This document shows, piece after piece, positions 55,285 to 64,000 of a stretch of 64,000 nt of DNA. This DNA comes from an uncultured Woeseiaceae bacterium (lineage in GTDB: Bacteria; Pseudomonadota; Gammaproteobacteria; Steroidobacterales; Woeseiaceae): contig CAMYJB010000005.1 in the NCBI GenBank assembly GCA_947258565.1, forward strand, positions 46,217 to 110,216. Reading direction: 5' to 3'. Each line of letters starts with the position of its first letter. Positions within the stretch are counted from its first letter, which is position 1. Under the pieces are notes generated by a model. That model saw nothing but the letters and a program-made list of their open reading frames with translations, made no database searches and had not been told where the DNA came from. The position numbers and the translations under genes were made by a program.

Positions 55285-56348
55285 GGTTCGCCCCTGTCCA
55301 TCTGCGCTAACACCGTGAGCAAGCGATCGTTTTCTGCCTTGCTGCCGACGGTTATGCGGATGCAGTTCTGCAGGCTGCCGCCGAAATTGCGAAGCAGGAT
55401 GCCGTTGTCGCGCGCCCGCCGAAGCACTGTGTCACCGTTGTCCACCCGAACCAGGAAGAAATTTGCCGCGCTGGGCCAGACGGTCTCGACGAATGCGAAC
55501 GACGACGTTGCCGCCATGAGGCGTTCGCGCTCTGCCACGATTTCCGCGATGCGGCCCCTGGCCTCGTCGATGGCCGAGCTGCTGAGCGCGTCTTCGACGC
55601 ATTCGACCACGGGCGTGGACAGGGCATACGGAGCCTGGATCGCATTCAGTATCCGGATTACGTCCACGGGCCCCATGACCGTGCCGCAGCGGGCCCCGGC
55701 GAACGCCAGCGCTTTCGACAGCGTCCGCAGGACCAGCAGGTTCGGATGCGCCTCGAGCAATTCCACGACGGAGGGTTCGCCCGAAAACTCGATGTAGGCT
55801 TCATCGACGACAATCGCGGAGCTGTCGCCGCGCCGCTCGAGGAGATCGCGCAACGCCTGCCGCGGTACGAGGGTGCCGGTCGGGTTATTGGGCGAGCAGA
55901 CGAAAATCAGCCGCGTCTGTTCGTCACAGGCCTCGAGCACCGCGTCCACATCGATCTCGAAATCCTTCTCCGGCAGGGTCTCCACGGTCCGGTGCGCCGC
56001 TCCCTGCACGGCGGCGTAGTGGCCGTACATGGAAAACGTGGGCGTCGTCGTCACGATATTGTCCTTGCCCTCGCGGCAAAACGCGCGGATCAGCAGGTCG
56101 ATTGCTTCGCTGGTACCCCGAGTGACGAGCAGCCGCGACGGATCGCAGCCGAAATAGGCGCCGAGCATTCTTGCCAGGGACCCCGGACGTATCTCGGGAT
56201 AGCGATTCAGCGGGCGGCGAAAGCGATCCGCACAACTGCTCCACGGGGCCTCATTGGCATTGAGCCTGATCGTACTGTCGACCTGCTGCGCCGCTTCATA
56301 AGGGTGCAGCGTCCGCAGTTCCGCCCGCGCCAGTTCGGCGATGCTCAT
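55281..56348 (-). CDS. hisC: Histidinol-phosphate aminotransferase
   Basis: A 355-residue class II PLP aminotransferase. Motifs are LNANEAPW near the N-terminus, VTRGTSEAIDLLIRAFCREG, FVCSPNNPTGT, VVDEAYIEFSGEPS and the lysine segment RTLSKALAFAGARCGTVMG. It converts imidazole-acetol phosphate to histidinol phosphate. The ATG at 56348 overlaps the hisD stop, indicating coupled translation. Confidence 0.95.
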   Translation of the reverse strand: MSIAELARAELRTLHPYEAAQQVDSTIRLNANEAPWSSCADRFRRPLNRYPEIRPGSLARMLGAYFGCDPSRLLVTRGTSEAIDLLIRAFCREGKDNIVTTTPTFSMYGHYAAVQGAAHRTVETLPEKDFEIDVDAVLEACDEQTRLIFVCSPNNPTGTLVPRQALRDLLERRGDSSAIVVDEAYIEFSGEPSVVELLEAHPNLLVLRTLSKALAFAGARCGTVMGPVDVIRILNAIQAPYALSTPVVECVEDALSSSAIDEARGRIAEIVAERERLMAATSSFAFVETVWPSAANFFLVRVDNGDTVLRRARDNGILLRNFGGSLQNCIRITVGSKAENDRLLTVLAQMDRGEP

Positions 56349-57649
56349 GAGCGGGCCCGCAACCGGCGCGTCACGGCGGCCGCGTGGGCATCGAGGCCCT
56401 CGAGGCCGGCCAGCGTCACCACGGCCTCGGAAAGGCCTGCAAGCCCGTCCCGCGTCAGTTCCTGCACGGTCATGCCGCGCATGAACTGGTCCAGGCTCAG
56501 CCCGCTGTAGCTGCGCGCATAGCCGTACGTCGGCAGCACGTGGTTGGTCCCGCTGCAGTAATCACCCACCGATTCCGGTGTCCACTGTCCTACGAACACC
56601 GAGCCTGCATTGGTAATCGCCGGCAGCAGCGCACGGGCATCGTCGCACTGCAGGATCAGGTGCTCGGGCGCATACCGGTTGCTGACTTCGACGGCCATGG
56701 CGAGATCATCGACGATCACCACGCGCGCATGCTGCAGCGACTGCCTCGCAATGTCGGCGCGGGATAGCGACCGGAGTTGCTGTTCGAGCTCTTCCTCCAC
56801 GTCTTCGGCCAGTCGGCCACTGGTCGTCACGAGCATGACCTGCGAATCGACACCATGCTCCGCCTGCGACAGCAGGTCCGATGCGACGAATTCCGCCGAT
56901 GCCGATTCATCGGCGATGACCAGCACTTCGGACGGCCCGGCCGGCATGTCGATCGCCGCACCCTCCGGGTCTGCCGACACGACGGATTTGGCACAGGTGA
57001 CCCAGGCATTGCCAGGCCCGAAGATCTTGCCGACTTTTGGCACGCTGGCCGTGCCGTAGGCCATTGCCGCAATTGCCTGGGCACCGCCGATCTTGAACAG
57101 GTCGGTAATCCCGGCACGCGCTGCCGCAACGACGACGGCAGGGTCGGCGCGACCATCCGGGCGCGGCGGCGTGCAGACTATTCGCGTCGCGCAGCCGGCT
57201 ATGGCTGCGGGGACGGCGAGCATGACAGCCGCCGAGGGCAGGGGAGCCGTGCCCGCCGGCACGTACAGGCCGACCGCATCGATCGGCCGGCTAACCCGCT
57301 CGCAACGCACGCCGGGCATGGTCTCGACGGCCACGTCGGGCAACCGCTGTGCCTCATGGAAACAACGCACGTTGGCAATCGCGACATCTATGGCATCGAT
57401 TGCCGCAGGGGCCAGCGATGCAAGCGCGGCATCGAGTTCCTCGCCGGATACGCGCAGATCGGCAAGTTCGGCCCGGTCAAGTCGCGCAGTGAGCGCGCGA
57501 AGCGCTTCATCGCCGCCATGCTTCACCTCTGCGACGATTTCGAGCACCGCCTCCCGGATCGCGGCGTCGTCTGCTACCGCAGGGCGTCGCAGCAATGCAC
57601 GCCGGGCAGCGTCGTCAAGGATATTCCATCGGGCACGTTGCAGTGTCAT
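56345..57649 (-). CDS. hisD: Histidinol dehydrogenase
   Basis: A 434-residue zinc- and NAD-dependent enzyme for the last two steps of histidine synthesis. Diagnostic segments are VGLYVPAGTAPLPSAAVMLAVPAAIAG, IDMPAGPSEVLVIADESA, DLLSQAEHGVDSQ (zinc ligands) and a C-terminal LPTYGYARSYSGLSLDQFMR. The ATG at 57649 directly follows an in-frame GTG (57652); either could be used, with hisG ending at 57653. Confidence 0.95.
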   Translation of the reverse strand: MTLQRARWNILDDAARRALLRRPAVADDAAIREAVLEIVAEVKHGGDEALRALTARLDRAELADLRVSGEELDAALASLAPAAIDAIDVAIANVRCFHEAQRLPDVAVETMPGVRCERVSRPIDAVGLYVPAGTAPLPSAAVMLAVPAAIAGCATRIVCTPPRPDGRADPAVVVAAARAGITDLFKIGGAQAIAAMAYGTASVPKVGKIFGPGNAWVTCAKSVVSADPEGAAIDMPAGPSEVLVIADESASAEFVASDLLSQAEHGVDSQVMLVTTSGRLAEDVEEELEQQLRSLSRADIARQSLQHARVVIVDDLAMAVEVSNRYAPEHLILQCDDARALLPAITNAGSVFVGQWTPESVGDYCSGTNHVLPTYGYARSYSGLSLDQFMRGMTVQELTRDGLAGLSEAVVTLAGLEGLDAHAAAVTRRLRARS

Positions 57650-57652
57650 CAC

Positions 57653-58555
57653 TCAGACCAGCATCTTTTCCACGGGCAAGACGAGCAACGAACTGGCGCC
57701 CGCCGCCTTCAGATTCTCCAACGTCTCCCAGAAGACGTTTTCCCGGCATACGGCATGCACGGCCACCCTGTCGTTAGTGCCCTCGAGTGGAATGACGGTA
57801 GGTGCTTCGCTGCCGGGCAACAGCCTTCGAATCTCTCCGAGGGCCTTGCGCGGCGCATGCAGCATGATGTACTTGCTTTCGTGAACCTGCAGAACGCCGT
57901 CGAGGCGCTGCAGGATCCGGCTGACGAGTTCCTGCTTGTCATCGGGCAGAGGCGCGCGCGTCTGGATGATTACCGCCTCGCTGTCGAGCAGCACCTCCAC
58001 CTCGCTGAGACCGTTGGCGGCCAGCGTGCTGCCCGTGGAAACCAGGTCACAGATGAAGTCGGCCTTGCCGAGCTTGGGCGCGATCTCGACGGCACCCGAG
58101 AAATATTCGATGCTCGCATCGATCGCCTTGCGTTCCAGAAACTCTCTCAACAATGACACGTAACTCGTTGCAATAACTTTGTTTTCGAGAGATTCAATGC
58201 CCGTATACGGGGTTTCGTCCGGTGCCGCGATCGAGAGGCGGCAATGTCCGAAGTCGAGGTCGAACACCCGGTCGAAGAGCGTCTCCCTGCCTTCGTATTC
58301 GCGGCTCAGGCGCTTTTCCTCGACGACATTGAGGCCCACGATGCCGAGGTCGCAGATGTCGTCCGCAACGAGTCCCGGGATGTCGTCGTCGCGAACGAGC
58401 AGCAGATCGATCGGCATGTTTTCACCAAAGCAGAACAGCTGGTCCTTGCTCTGGATGAACTTGAGGCCACACCGCTCGAGCAGGTGCAGCGAGTGCTCGG
58501 TGAGGCGACCGGTCTTTTGCACCGCAATCTTGATGCGCTGCTTACTGGTGTCCAT
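57653..58555 (-). CDS. hisG: ATP phosphoribosyltransferase (long form)
   Basis: A 300-residue HisG_L enzyme condensing ATP with PRPP, the committed step. The N-terminus IKIAVQKTGRLTEHSLHLLERCG, the pyrophosphate-binding FICDLVSTGSTLAANGLSEVE and the C-terminal regulatory domain (about 220-300, with VIPLEGTNDRVAVHAVCRENVFWETLENLKAAGASSLLVLPVEKML) that binds histidine are complete. HisZ is not needed for this form. It follows the TrpR-like regulator gene after 11 bp. Confidence 0.96.
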   Translation of the reverse strand: MDTSKQRIKIAVQKTGRLTEHSLHLLERCGLKFIQSKDQLFCFGENMPIDLLLVRDDDIPGLVADDICDLGIVGLNVVEEKRLSREYEGRETLFDRVFDLDFGHCRLSIAAPDETPYTGIESLENKVIATSYVSLLREFLERKAIDASIEYFSGAVEIAPKLGKADFICDLVSTGSTLAANGLSEVEVLLDSEAVIIQTRAPLPDDKQELVSRILQRLDGVLQVHESKYIMLHAPRKALGEIRRLLPGSEAPTVIPLEGTNDRVAVHAVCRENVFWETLENLKAAGASSLLVLPVEKMLV

Positions 58556-58566
58556 GGGAGTTTTCC

Positions 58567-58893
58567 TCAGTGTGAGTGTTGGCCGCTATTGGCACCGATC
58601 CGGTCCAGGGCAGCCCGGTAACCGCCGAATCCGTCGGTCAGGAAGCGCGCGACGCGCCCGATCGTAGTGACGCTGACGCCGGTAAGATCATGGATCCGCC
58701 GGTAGGGCAGCCCCTGCTGCAGCAACTCGACGACGTGCCAGCGATCTACGAGGGCCTGGAGTTCTGCCGGCGTACACAAGTCACGCAGGAAGTTGCCGCA
58801 TTCCCCGGTGTTTTGCAGGCTCACGATTGCGCGGAACAGCGCCTCTTCATCGCGTGCCTGCTGGTCGTCGCTGTCCTGGCGGTTGGGTTTCAT
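58567..58893 (-). CDS. hisR: TrpR-family (YerC/YecD) regulator, probable histidine repressor
   Basis: A 108-residue TrpR-superfamily protein. The helical core NFLRDLCTPAELQALVDRWHVVELLQQGLPYRRIHDLTGVSVTTIGRVARFLTDGFGGY has the helix-turn-helix (about 60-82) with the group's PYR-IHDLTGVS pattern. It is the first gene of the his operon. With the perfect palindrome just upstream, this makes it the likely autoregulated repressor of histidine synthesis, as proposed for HisR in other bacteria. The co-repressor, presumably histidine, is inferred. Confidence 0.82.
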   Translation of the reverse strand: MKPNRQDSDDQQARDEEALFRAIVSLQNTGECGNFLRDLCTPAELQALVDRWHVVELLQQGLPYRRIHDLTGVSVTTIGRVARFLTDGFGGYRAALDRIGANSGQHSH

Positions 58894-58904
58894 TGCCGTA
58901 CCAA

Positions 58905-58950
58905 TGTATTAACGCGTTAATACACTAATACACTGCATCGAGCCTGGCAA
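58905..58950 (-). promoter_or_regulatory. his operon promoter and palindromic HisR operator
   Basis: TGTATTAACGCGTTAATACA (58905-58924) is a perfect 20-bp palindrome whose GTA...TAC ends recall TrpR operators. A further TAATACAC half-site follows at 58926-58933. On the minus strand TTGCCA (58950-58945), a 17-bp spacer and TAGTGT (58927-58922) form the promoter, so the operator covers the -10 to +1 region. No His-rich leader peptide or attenuator is seen. Confidence 0.75.
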
Positions 58951-59034
58951 GCATTTTCTCCGGGCAAACCTGTCAGGCGTACGCAAGTTACTGTTGAAAC
59001 AAATGAATTCGGGACTAAAGTCGGATCGAATCGC

Positions 59035-59064
59035 TTGACGGGCCGGCGTCACCGGCCCTAGACT
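59035..59064 (+). promoter_or_regulatory. Promoter of the SAM-riboswitch transcript
   Basis: TTGACG (59035-59040), an 18-bp spacer and TAGACT (59059-59064) lie just upstream of the aptamer. The spacer is itself palindromic, GGCCGG-CGTCA-CCGGCC (59041-59057), and could be an operator. Confidence 0.6.
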
Positions 59065-59073
59065 CGTGCACTA

Positions 59074-59183
59074 CTCATCGAGACCGGCTGAGGGAAAGGC
59101 CCTTTGAAGCCGGGGCAACCATCGGGACTAACCATCCTGAAAAGGTGCCAACTCCTGCGGAGGCGATGCCTCCGAGAGATGAG
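59074..59183 (+). promoter_or_regulatory. SAM-I (S-box) riboswitch
   Basis: The aptamer is closed by CTCATC (59074-59079) with GATGAG (59178-59183). Inside are the conserved GCTGAGGGAAAGGCCC, TTTGAAGCCGGGGCAACC, AAAAGGTGCCAA and CTCCTGCGG segments in S-box order. It senses S-adenosylmethionine. The downstream 118 nt contain a GTGTCG/CGACAC pair and an inner CTGTG/CACAG hairpin but no T-tract terminator, so control of metB is more likely translational. Confidence 0.93.
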
Positions 59184-59301
59184 TGTCGGTGCAGCACGCT
59201 GTGGACGTCGCACAGCTGAAGGGCACGACACCCCTCCCTTGCGGGCTTCGCAGGGTTCCGATGAGAAGGTTTGACATTGGAACGTTCAGCGGAGACCGAA
59301 C

Positions 59302-60495
59302 ATGACTTCAGAAGTATCCAGGACAACGCGCGCAGTGCGCACGGCAATCGAGTCGGACACACAGCACGGCGCCGTCGTGCCGCCATTACACCTGTCCTCC
59401 AACTATGCCTTCGCCGGTTTCGGGGAAAAGCGGCAGTACGACTACACCCGCTCCGGCAATCCCACCCGGGACGCGCTGGGCGAGGCGCTGACTACCCTCG
59501 AAGGCGGGGCAGGTGCGGTAGTCACGGCATCGGGCATGGGCGCACTGAACGTCATGGTGCAGTTACTGCAACCCGGGGACGTTCTGGTCGTTCCGCACGA
59601 CTGCTACGGAGGGACCTATCGCCTCTACGAGGCTCTGGGCCGCAAAGGACATTTCGAGGTCCTGTTCATCGACCAGACGGATGAACAGGCGCTAGCAGAC
59701 GCCTGCGCACGCAGGCCGAAGCTGATCCTGACGGAAACGCCTTCCAATCCGCTGCTGAGAATCGTGGATATCGAGAAGGTCGCGGCTCAGGCCAGAGACT
59801 GCGGTGCACTGTACGCCGTCGACAACACGTTCCTGTCGCCGGCCTTGCAGCAGCCGATCGCCCTTGGCGCCGATATCGTCATTCACTCGACCACCAAGTA
59901 CATCAACGGGCACAGCGATGTGGTCGGGGGAGCCCTCGTCGCGGCAACGCCGGAACTCGCCGAGGAACTGACCTGGTGGGCGAACTGTATCGGCGCGACA
60001 GGGGCACCGTTCGACAGTTTCCTGACCCTTCGCGGCCTGCGCACGCTGCAGGTGCGGATGCGCCAGCATGAGGAAAGCGCCAGCCTGCTCGCGCGTGTGC
60101 TCGATGAGCAGGAGGCGGTGCGGCGCGTCTATTACCCCGGACTCGAGACGCACCCCGGACATGCCATTGCCCGACGGCAGCAGAGCGGCTTCGGTGGCAT
60201 GATCAGTTTCGAGATCGATGGCGGCGAGGAGGCGGTGCGCGCATTCATCAATCAGCTGCAGTGTTTTTCGCTGGCGGAATCGCTCGGCGGGGTCGAGAGC
60301 CTCGTGTGCCACCCGCCGTCAATGACCCATGCACCGGTCAGTAACGAGGCGCTCGAGAAGGCAGGAATCCGCCAGAGCCTTATACGCCTCTCGGTCGGGC
60401 TGGAAGCGGGCGAGGATCTCGTCGCCGACGTGCTGAAGGCGCTGGACGCGGCGAACGCAGCACTGGCACCGGAAAAGGTGGCGGTTTTCGGCTGA
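59302..60495 (+). CDS. metB: Cystathionine gamma-synthase-type PLP enzyme
   Basis: A 397-residue Cys/Met metabolism PLP enzyme. Motifs are YDYTRSGNPTRDALGEALTTLEGG, VVTASGMGALNV, TETPSNPLLRIVDIEKVA, YAVDNTFLSPALQQPIALGADIVIHSTTKYINGHSDVVGG (PLP Lys) and SLGGVESLVCHPPSMTHA. It probably joins an activated homoserine to cysteine; a closely related sulfhydrylase or lyase cannot be excluded. GGAG lies 7 nt before the ATG. The SAM-I riboswitch upstream supports methionine synthesis. It is convergent with leuB. Confidence 0.92.
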   Translation: MTSEVSRTTRAVRTAIESDTQHGAVVPPLHLSSNYAFAGFGEKRQYDYTRSGNPTRDALGEALTTLEGGAGAVVTASGMGALNVMVQLLQPGDVLVVPHDCYGGTYRLYEALGRKGHFEVLFIDQTDEQALADACARRPKLILTETPSNPLLRIVDIEKVAAQARDCGALYAVDNTFLSPALQQPIALGADIVIHSTTKYINGHSDVVGGALVAATPELAEELTWWANCIGATGAPFDSFLTLRGLRTLQVRMRQHEESASLLARVLDEQEAVRRVYYPGLETHPGHAIARRQQSGFGGMISFEIDGGEEAVRAFINQLQCFSLAESLGGVESLVCHPPSMTHAPVSNEALEKAGIRQSLIRLSVGLEAGEDLVADVLKALDAANAALAPEKVAVFG

Positions 60496-60585
60496 CAGCC
60501 AGGATCTGACCGGAGATCCCTGTGGTTCGGGACGCTGCCGTGGAATGGATGCTTCGCAAGGCGCCGACGGCAGGGTCGAGCCCTT

Positions 60586-61647
60586 CTAACCCAGCTTGCC
60601 GATAATTGCCGCGGTCATCTCCGACGTCGAGAGCGTCTGCCCGTCTGCGGTTGCGATATCCGCCGTGCGGCATCCATCCGCGATGACCCTCGCGATGGCC
60701 TGTTCGACCGCATCGGCTTCCTCTGCGAGCCCGAAGCTGTGCCGCAACAGCATCGCCACGCTGGCGATGGTTCCGCAGGGGTTGGCGATGCCTTTGCCCG
60801 CGATATCCGGCGCAGAGCCGTGAATCGGCTCGAACAGGCCGCGCCTGGTTTCACCGAGGGAGGCCGACGGCAGCATGCCGAGCGAGCCCGCCAGCATCGA
60901 GGCCTCATCGGTGAGAATATCGCCGAACATGTTCTCCGTAACCATCACGTCGAAGTCGGCCGGGCGGCTCAGCAAATGCATGGCCGCCGCATCGACGAGG
61001 AGCGTCTCGAGCTCGATGCCCGGAAATTCCGCCGCCATCAACCGGTCGGTCACTTCGCGCCAGAGCCGGGACGTTTCGAGCACATTCGCCTTGTCGACCG
61101 AACAGACCTTGCCGCGACGACCGCTCGCGAGCTGCGCCGCGACGCGAACGATGCGTTCGATTTCGTGCGTGTGGTACTTGCAAATATCGCTGGCGGAGAA
61201 TTCGTCGCGGCTTTTCTCGCCGAAATAGATGCCACCCGTCAGCTCCCGCACGACCACGATATCCACACCCTCGAGAATCTCGGCACGGATCGGGGATGCA
61301 GCGGCAAGTTCGGGGTAGACCGTTACCGGCCGCAGGTTCGCGAATACGCCCAGGACCGAGCGGAGCCCCAGCAATCCCTGTTCCGGCCGCACAGGCGCAT
61401 TCGGATCGGACCATTTCGGCCCGCCGACAGCGCCGAGGAGCACCGCATTGCTGTCCTTGCAGCTCGCTACGGTACCGTCCGGCAGGGGCTCGCCGATCGC
61501 GTCAATCGCGGCGCCACCGATCAGCTGCTCGCTGAATTTGAAACGATGCCCGTGACGCTCGGCAATGCGCTCGAGCACGGCGCGCCCGGCCGCGGCAACC
61601 TCCGGACCGATACCGTCACCCGGTAGCACCGTAATCAAGGCTTCCAA
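60586..61647 (-). CDS. leuB: 3-isopropylmalate dehydrogenase
   Basis: A 353-residue NAD-dependent decarboxylating dehydrogenase. Motifs are [46 protein letters not shown], the metal-binding [20 protein letters not shown] and the NAD-binding [28 protein letters not shown]. It does the third step of leucine synthesis. The ATG lies 13 bp inside the end of leuD, and it is last in the leuACDB cluster. Confidence 0.96.
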   Translation of the reverse strand: MEALITVLPGDGIGPEVAAAGRAVLERIAERHGHRFKFSEQLIGGAAIDAIGEPLPDGTVASCKDSNAVLLGAVGGPKWSDPNAPVRPEQGLLGLRSVLGVFANLRPVTVYPELAAASPIRAEILEGVDIVVVRELTGGIYFGEKSRDEFSASDICKYHTHEIERIVRVAAQLASGRRGKVCSVDKANVLETSRLWREVTDRLMAAEFPGIELETLLVDAAAMHLLSRPADFDVMVTENMFGDILTDEASMLAGSLGMLPSASLGETRRGLFEPIHGSAPDIAGKGIANPCGTIASVAMLLRHSFGLAEEADAVEQAIARVIADGCRTADIATADGQTLSTSEMTAAIIGKLG

Positions 61648-62219
61648 GAGCGTGTCTCCTCGAACGTTGCGACTGCGGCCGACTGCTGCTGCAGGTAGCC
61701 GAGCTGATCGATACCCCGGGTAAGGCAGTAGCGCGCAAAGGCATCGATGGGGTACTCGATAATCCGGCCGTCCGGCAGTTCCAGCGACGAAGCCTCGACA
61801 TTGATGCCCAGTTCGGCGCCCGGATGGGCAATCAACCAGTCATGAGTGTCAGCATCAACAACAATCGGTAACAAACCGTTTTTTAAAGCATTATTTCTGA
61901 ATATGTCGGCAAATTCGGTCGAGATCACCGCCCTGAACCCGTAGTCGACTAACGCCCACGGCGCGTGCTCGCGGGAGGAGCCGCAGCCGAAGTTGTTGCC
62001 GGCGACGAGGATTTCGCAGTCGCGGGTGGCAGGATCGTTGAGCGGAAACTCGGCACGCACCGCGCCATCCTGATCGTAGCGCAGGTCGTGGAACAGCGCG
62101 TCACCGAGGCCCTCGCGGGACGTTGTCGTCAGGAAACGCGCCGGAATGATCTGGTCCGTGTCGATGTCGCGCGTCGGCAGGACGACCGTTCGCGACTGCA
62201 GGGAAATCAGTGCGTCCAT
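61635..62219 (-). CDS. leuD: 3-isopropylmalate dehydratase small subunit
   Basis: A 194-residue swivel-domain subunit that pairs with Leu[72 protein letters not shown] is the diagnostic core. ATG 62219 gives the standard N-terminus; a longer frame would run into leuC. An AT-rich patch (61855-61905) encodes part of the core. Confidence 0.95.
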   Translation of the reverse strand: MDALISLQSRTVVLPTRDIDTDQIIPARFLTTTSREGLGDALFHDLRYDQDGAVRAEFPLNDPATRDCEILVAGNNFGCGSSREHAPWALVDYGFRAVISTEFADIFRNNALKNGLLPIVVDADTHDWLIAHPGAELGINVEASSLELPDGRIIEYPIDAFARYCLTRGIDQLGYLQQQSAAVATFEETRSWKP

Positions 62220-62229
62220 CGTCTGCCCG

Positions 62230-63630
62230 TCACTTGAGCCCCCGGGGGTCCGCGACACGCCCCATCACCGCCGATGCGGCAGCCGTGGCCGGGCTGGCGA
62301 GAACGGTGCGCGCGCCGATACCCTGGCGGCCTTCGAAATTGCGGTTGCTGGTGCTGACGCTGAGCTGGCCCGATGCGACGGTATCGCCGTTCATGCCCAG
62401 GCACATCGAACAACCGGACTCGCGCCATTCCGCGCCCGCCCCGGTAAAAATGCGATGCAGTCCCAGCTCTTCCGCACGTTGTTTCACCTGTTGCGATCCC
62501 GGTACCACGAGCATGCGCACCCCGTCGGCAATCGTGCGGCCACGCAATATATCGGCCGCCTGCTGCAAATCCGAGAGCCGGCCGTTGGTGCAGCTGCCGA
62601 CGAACACGACATCGACCGGGTTTTCCGACATCGGCTTGCCGGGCGTTACCTGCATGTATTCGAGCGCCTTACGAAAGCTCGCGTCACTCAGGTCCGGCAC
62701 CGGCTCGTCGATGCCGACAACCATGCCGGGATTCGTGCCGAACGTGACCATCGGCTGCAGCTGCGAGGCGTCGATCGCGACGGACCTGTCGAATTCGGCG
62801 TCTTCGTCGCTGCGCAGGCCGCGCCAGCGGCTCACCGCCGCATCCCACGCGACGCCCTGCGGTACCCGCGGGCGGCCGGCGAGATATTCGATGGTCGTGT
62901 CGTCCGGGCCGATCAGACCTGCGCGCGCGCCTGCCTCGATCGACATATTGCAAATCGTCATGCGCGCTTCCATGTCCAGGGCCCTGACCGCCTCGCCGCG
63001 GTACTCGATGACGTGGCCCGTACCGCCGTCCACGCCGATCTCGCGGATAATCGCGAGGATGAGGTCCTTGGCGGTGACGCCCGCCGGCAGATGCCCGGAG
63101 ACGTTGACCGCGAGCGACCTCGGCTCCCGCTGCAGCAGGCATTGCGTGGCGAGTACGTGTCCGACTTCGGTGGTACCGATGCCGAAGGCGAGGGCGCCGA
63201 AGGCCCCGTGCGTGCTCGTGTGGCTGTCCCCGCAGACGATCGTCTTGCCCGGCTGGCTGGCGCCGAGCTCCGGCCCGATGACGTGCACGATGCCGCGCTG
63301 CTCGCTGCCAAAACCGAGAAGATCGATTCCGAAGTCCCGGCAGTTCCTGACCATCTGCCGGATCTGGTTAGCCGCACTCTCGCTCACCACGTCGATGTCG
63401 CGAAGACTGGTGACCGGCGTCGTCGGCGTGGAGTGGTCCATCGTTGCCAGGGTAAGGTCCGGGCGCCTCACCGGCAGACCCCGCTCGCGTAGCAGCGCAA
63501 ACGCCTGCGGCGTAGTGACCTCGTGAATAAGGTGCAGGTCGATGTACAGCACGGCCGGGGCCGCCGCCGTCTCCGGCACGACCACGTGCTCGGCCCATAC
63601 TTTCTCGACAAGCGTACGCGCGTTCGGCAA
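62230..63630 (-). CDS. leuC: 3-isopropylmalate dehydratase large subunit
   Basis: A 466-residue aconitase-family enzyme carrying a 4Fe-4S cluster. Cluster Cys are in [10 protein letters not shown] and [46 protein letters not shown] and [12 protein letters not shown] are typical. The chosen TTG 63630 gives the E. coli length exactly and clears leuA by 19 bp; an in-frame ATG at 63672 would overlap leuA and add 14 unlike residues. Confidence 0.94.
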   Translation of the reverse strand: MPNARTLVEKVWAEHVVVPETAAAPAVLYIDLHLIHEVTTPQAFALLRERGLPVRRPDLTLATMDHSTPTTPVTSLRDIDVVSESAANQIRQMVRNCRDFGIDLLGFGSEQRGIVHVIGPELGASQPGKTIVCGDSHTSTHGAFGALAFGIGTTEVGHVLATQCLLQREPRSLAVNVSGHLPAGVTAKDLILAIIREIGVDGGTGHVIEYRGEAVRALDMEARMTICNMSIEAGARAGLIGPDDTTIEYLAGRPRVPQGVAWDAAVSRWRGLRSDEDAEFDRSVAIDASQLQPMVTFGTNPGMVVGIDEPVPDLSDASFRKALEYMQVTPGKPMSENPVDVVFVGSCTNGRLSDLQQAADILRGRTIADGVRMLVVPGSQQVKQRAEELGLHRIFTGAGAEWRESGCSMCLGMNGDTVASGQLSVSTSNRNFEGRQGIGARTVLASPATAAASAVMGRVADPRGLK

Positions 63631-63649
63631 GAGCGTAGGTCCCCGGCTC

Positions 63650-64000
63650 TCAGATGGTGGCACGCGAGGCATCGCCCGGCCCGGAGCGCGGTGCCGCATT
63701 GCTCTGCGCCCGGCGTAAGACCCGGTTGATGACCTCGAGATAGGCTCGCGCGCCGGCCTCGACGATATCTACGCTGGTGCCGTGGCCCCGATAGCTTGCA
63801 CCGTCGTGCTCGACCGCGACCGTTACTTCGCCCTGTGCATCTTCGCCGATCGAGGTGCTGTGCACTTCGAAGTTACGCAGCACGAGGTCGACGCCGGTGG
63901 CTTTTTCCAGGGCCAGGAAAGAAGCCGCAATGGGTCCGTCACCCTGTGCCGTGCCACGGCTTTCCTCGCCGCCTTCGCCCTGCAACGAGACATCGGCTTC
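63650..64000 (-). CDS. leuA: 2-isopropylmalate synthase, C-terminal part (5' end outside window)
   Basis: The frame is open from the right edge to the stop at 63650, giving 116 residues. They match the C-terminal LeuA regulatory (dimer) domain: [47 protein letters not shown], then [24 protein letters not shown]. This domain binds leucine for feedback inhibition. The catalytic barrel lies outside the window. Confidence 0.93.
   Translation of the reverse strand, partial: EADVSLQGEGGEESRGTAQGDGPIAASFLALEKATGVDLVLRNFEVHSTSIGEDAQGEVTVAVEHDGASYRGHGTSVDIVEAGARAYLEVINRVLRRAQSNAAPRSGPGDASRATI

Noticed and set aside
58894-59034. His-type leader peptide attenuator upstream of the his operon
   Set aside because: No short ORF with His codons and no terminator lie in front of hisR; repression through the palindrome explains control better.
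60496-60585. Bidirectional terminator between metB and leuB
   Set aside because: GGATCT/AGATCC and CTGCCGT/ACGGCAG inverted repeats exist, but neither has a T-tract on either strand, so no terminator was called.
62210-63526. 438-codon plus-strand frame opposite leuC
   Set aside because: leuC is intact on the other strand with all cluster Cys; the frame is a codon-bias shadow rich in Ser/Arg/Pro.

Overview
The window is 64 kb of GC-rich bacterial chromosome, almost wholly coding, made of conserved gammaproteobacterial housekeeping and biosynthesis clusters. Markers of a gammaproteobacterium are the bifunctional HisB, PheA as a chorismate mutase/prephenate dehydratase, the order gyrA-serC-serA-pheA-aroA-cmk-rpsA-ihfB-lapA-lapB, and the yciB-YCII-bolA-ppiC group. 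A fused aspartate kinase/diaminopimelate decarboxylase, an S46 dipeptidyl-peptidase and a TrpR-like regulator next to hisG are features I associate with Xanthomonadales and related marine lineages. The genus cannot be named from sequence alone. No prophage, CRISPR array or transposase gene is present.

Layout. 1-800: the 3' end of a repeat-containing protein and a gene-poor stretch with three intrinsic terminators, a consensus CRP site and a candidate small RNA. 0.8-9.8 kb: ppiC, bolA, YCII, yciB on the minus strand; yciO, scpA, scpB, rluB on the plus strand; then yciK, rmuC, a MupP/Gph phosphatase and ubiG on the minus strand. 9.8-23.3 kb: an MtaD-like deaminase divergent from gyrA, then serine, aromatic amino acid and CMP kinase genes, rpsA, ihfB and the LapAB pair that controls lipopolysaccharide synthesis. 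23.4-30.4 kb: a ComEA-like protein, galU, two exported peptidases and small or unassigned genes. 30.4-40 kb: a tRNA-Asn with a degenerate duplication beside it, aspC, uvrB, tRNA-Val, a 74-bp perfect palindrome, and the translation cluster infC-rpmI-rplT-pheS-pheT-ihfA-merR, then tRNA-Pro. 40-46.5 kb: a degenerate class III cyclase-like protein, a threonine dehydratase, a D-2-hydroxyglutarate dehydrogenase-type flavoprotein and a membrane Ser/Thr kinase. 46.5-51.8 kb: ilvD, a structured leader, the lysC-lysA fusion and a GST. 51.8-59 kb: the his operon (hisR-hisG-hisD-hisC-hisB-hisH-hisA-hisF-hisE, minus strand). 59-64 kb: a SAM-I riboswitch controlling a metB-type gene, then leuA(partial)-leuC-leuD-leuB on the minus strand.

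The genes jointly cover amino acid synthesis (Ser, Phe and the shikimate branch, Lys, His, Met, Leu, and the Ile/Val step of IlvD), chromosome maintenance (GyrA, ScpAB, UvrB, RmuC, IHF) and translation. The most interesting signals are regulatory. They are: a CRP-type site placed for class II activation of a ~100-nt terminator-ended RNA with a Shine-Dalgarno-complementary loop; an attenuator-like leader with mutually exclusive pairings before lysC-lysA; apparent non-AUG starts for infC (AUC) and hisF (AUU); and a perfect palindrome in front of the TrpR-like his regulator.
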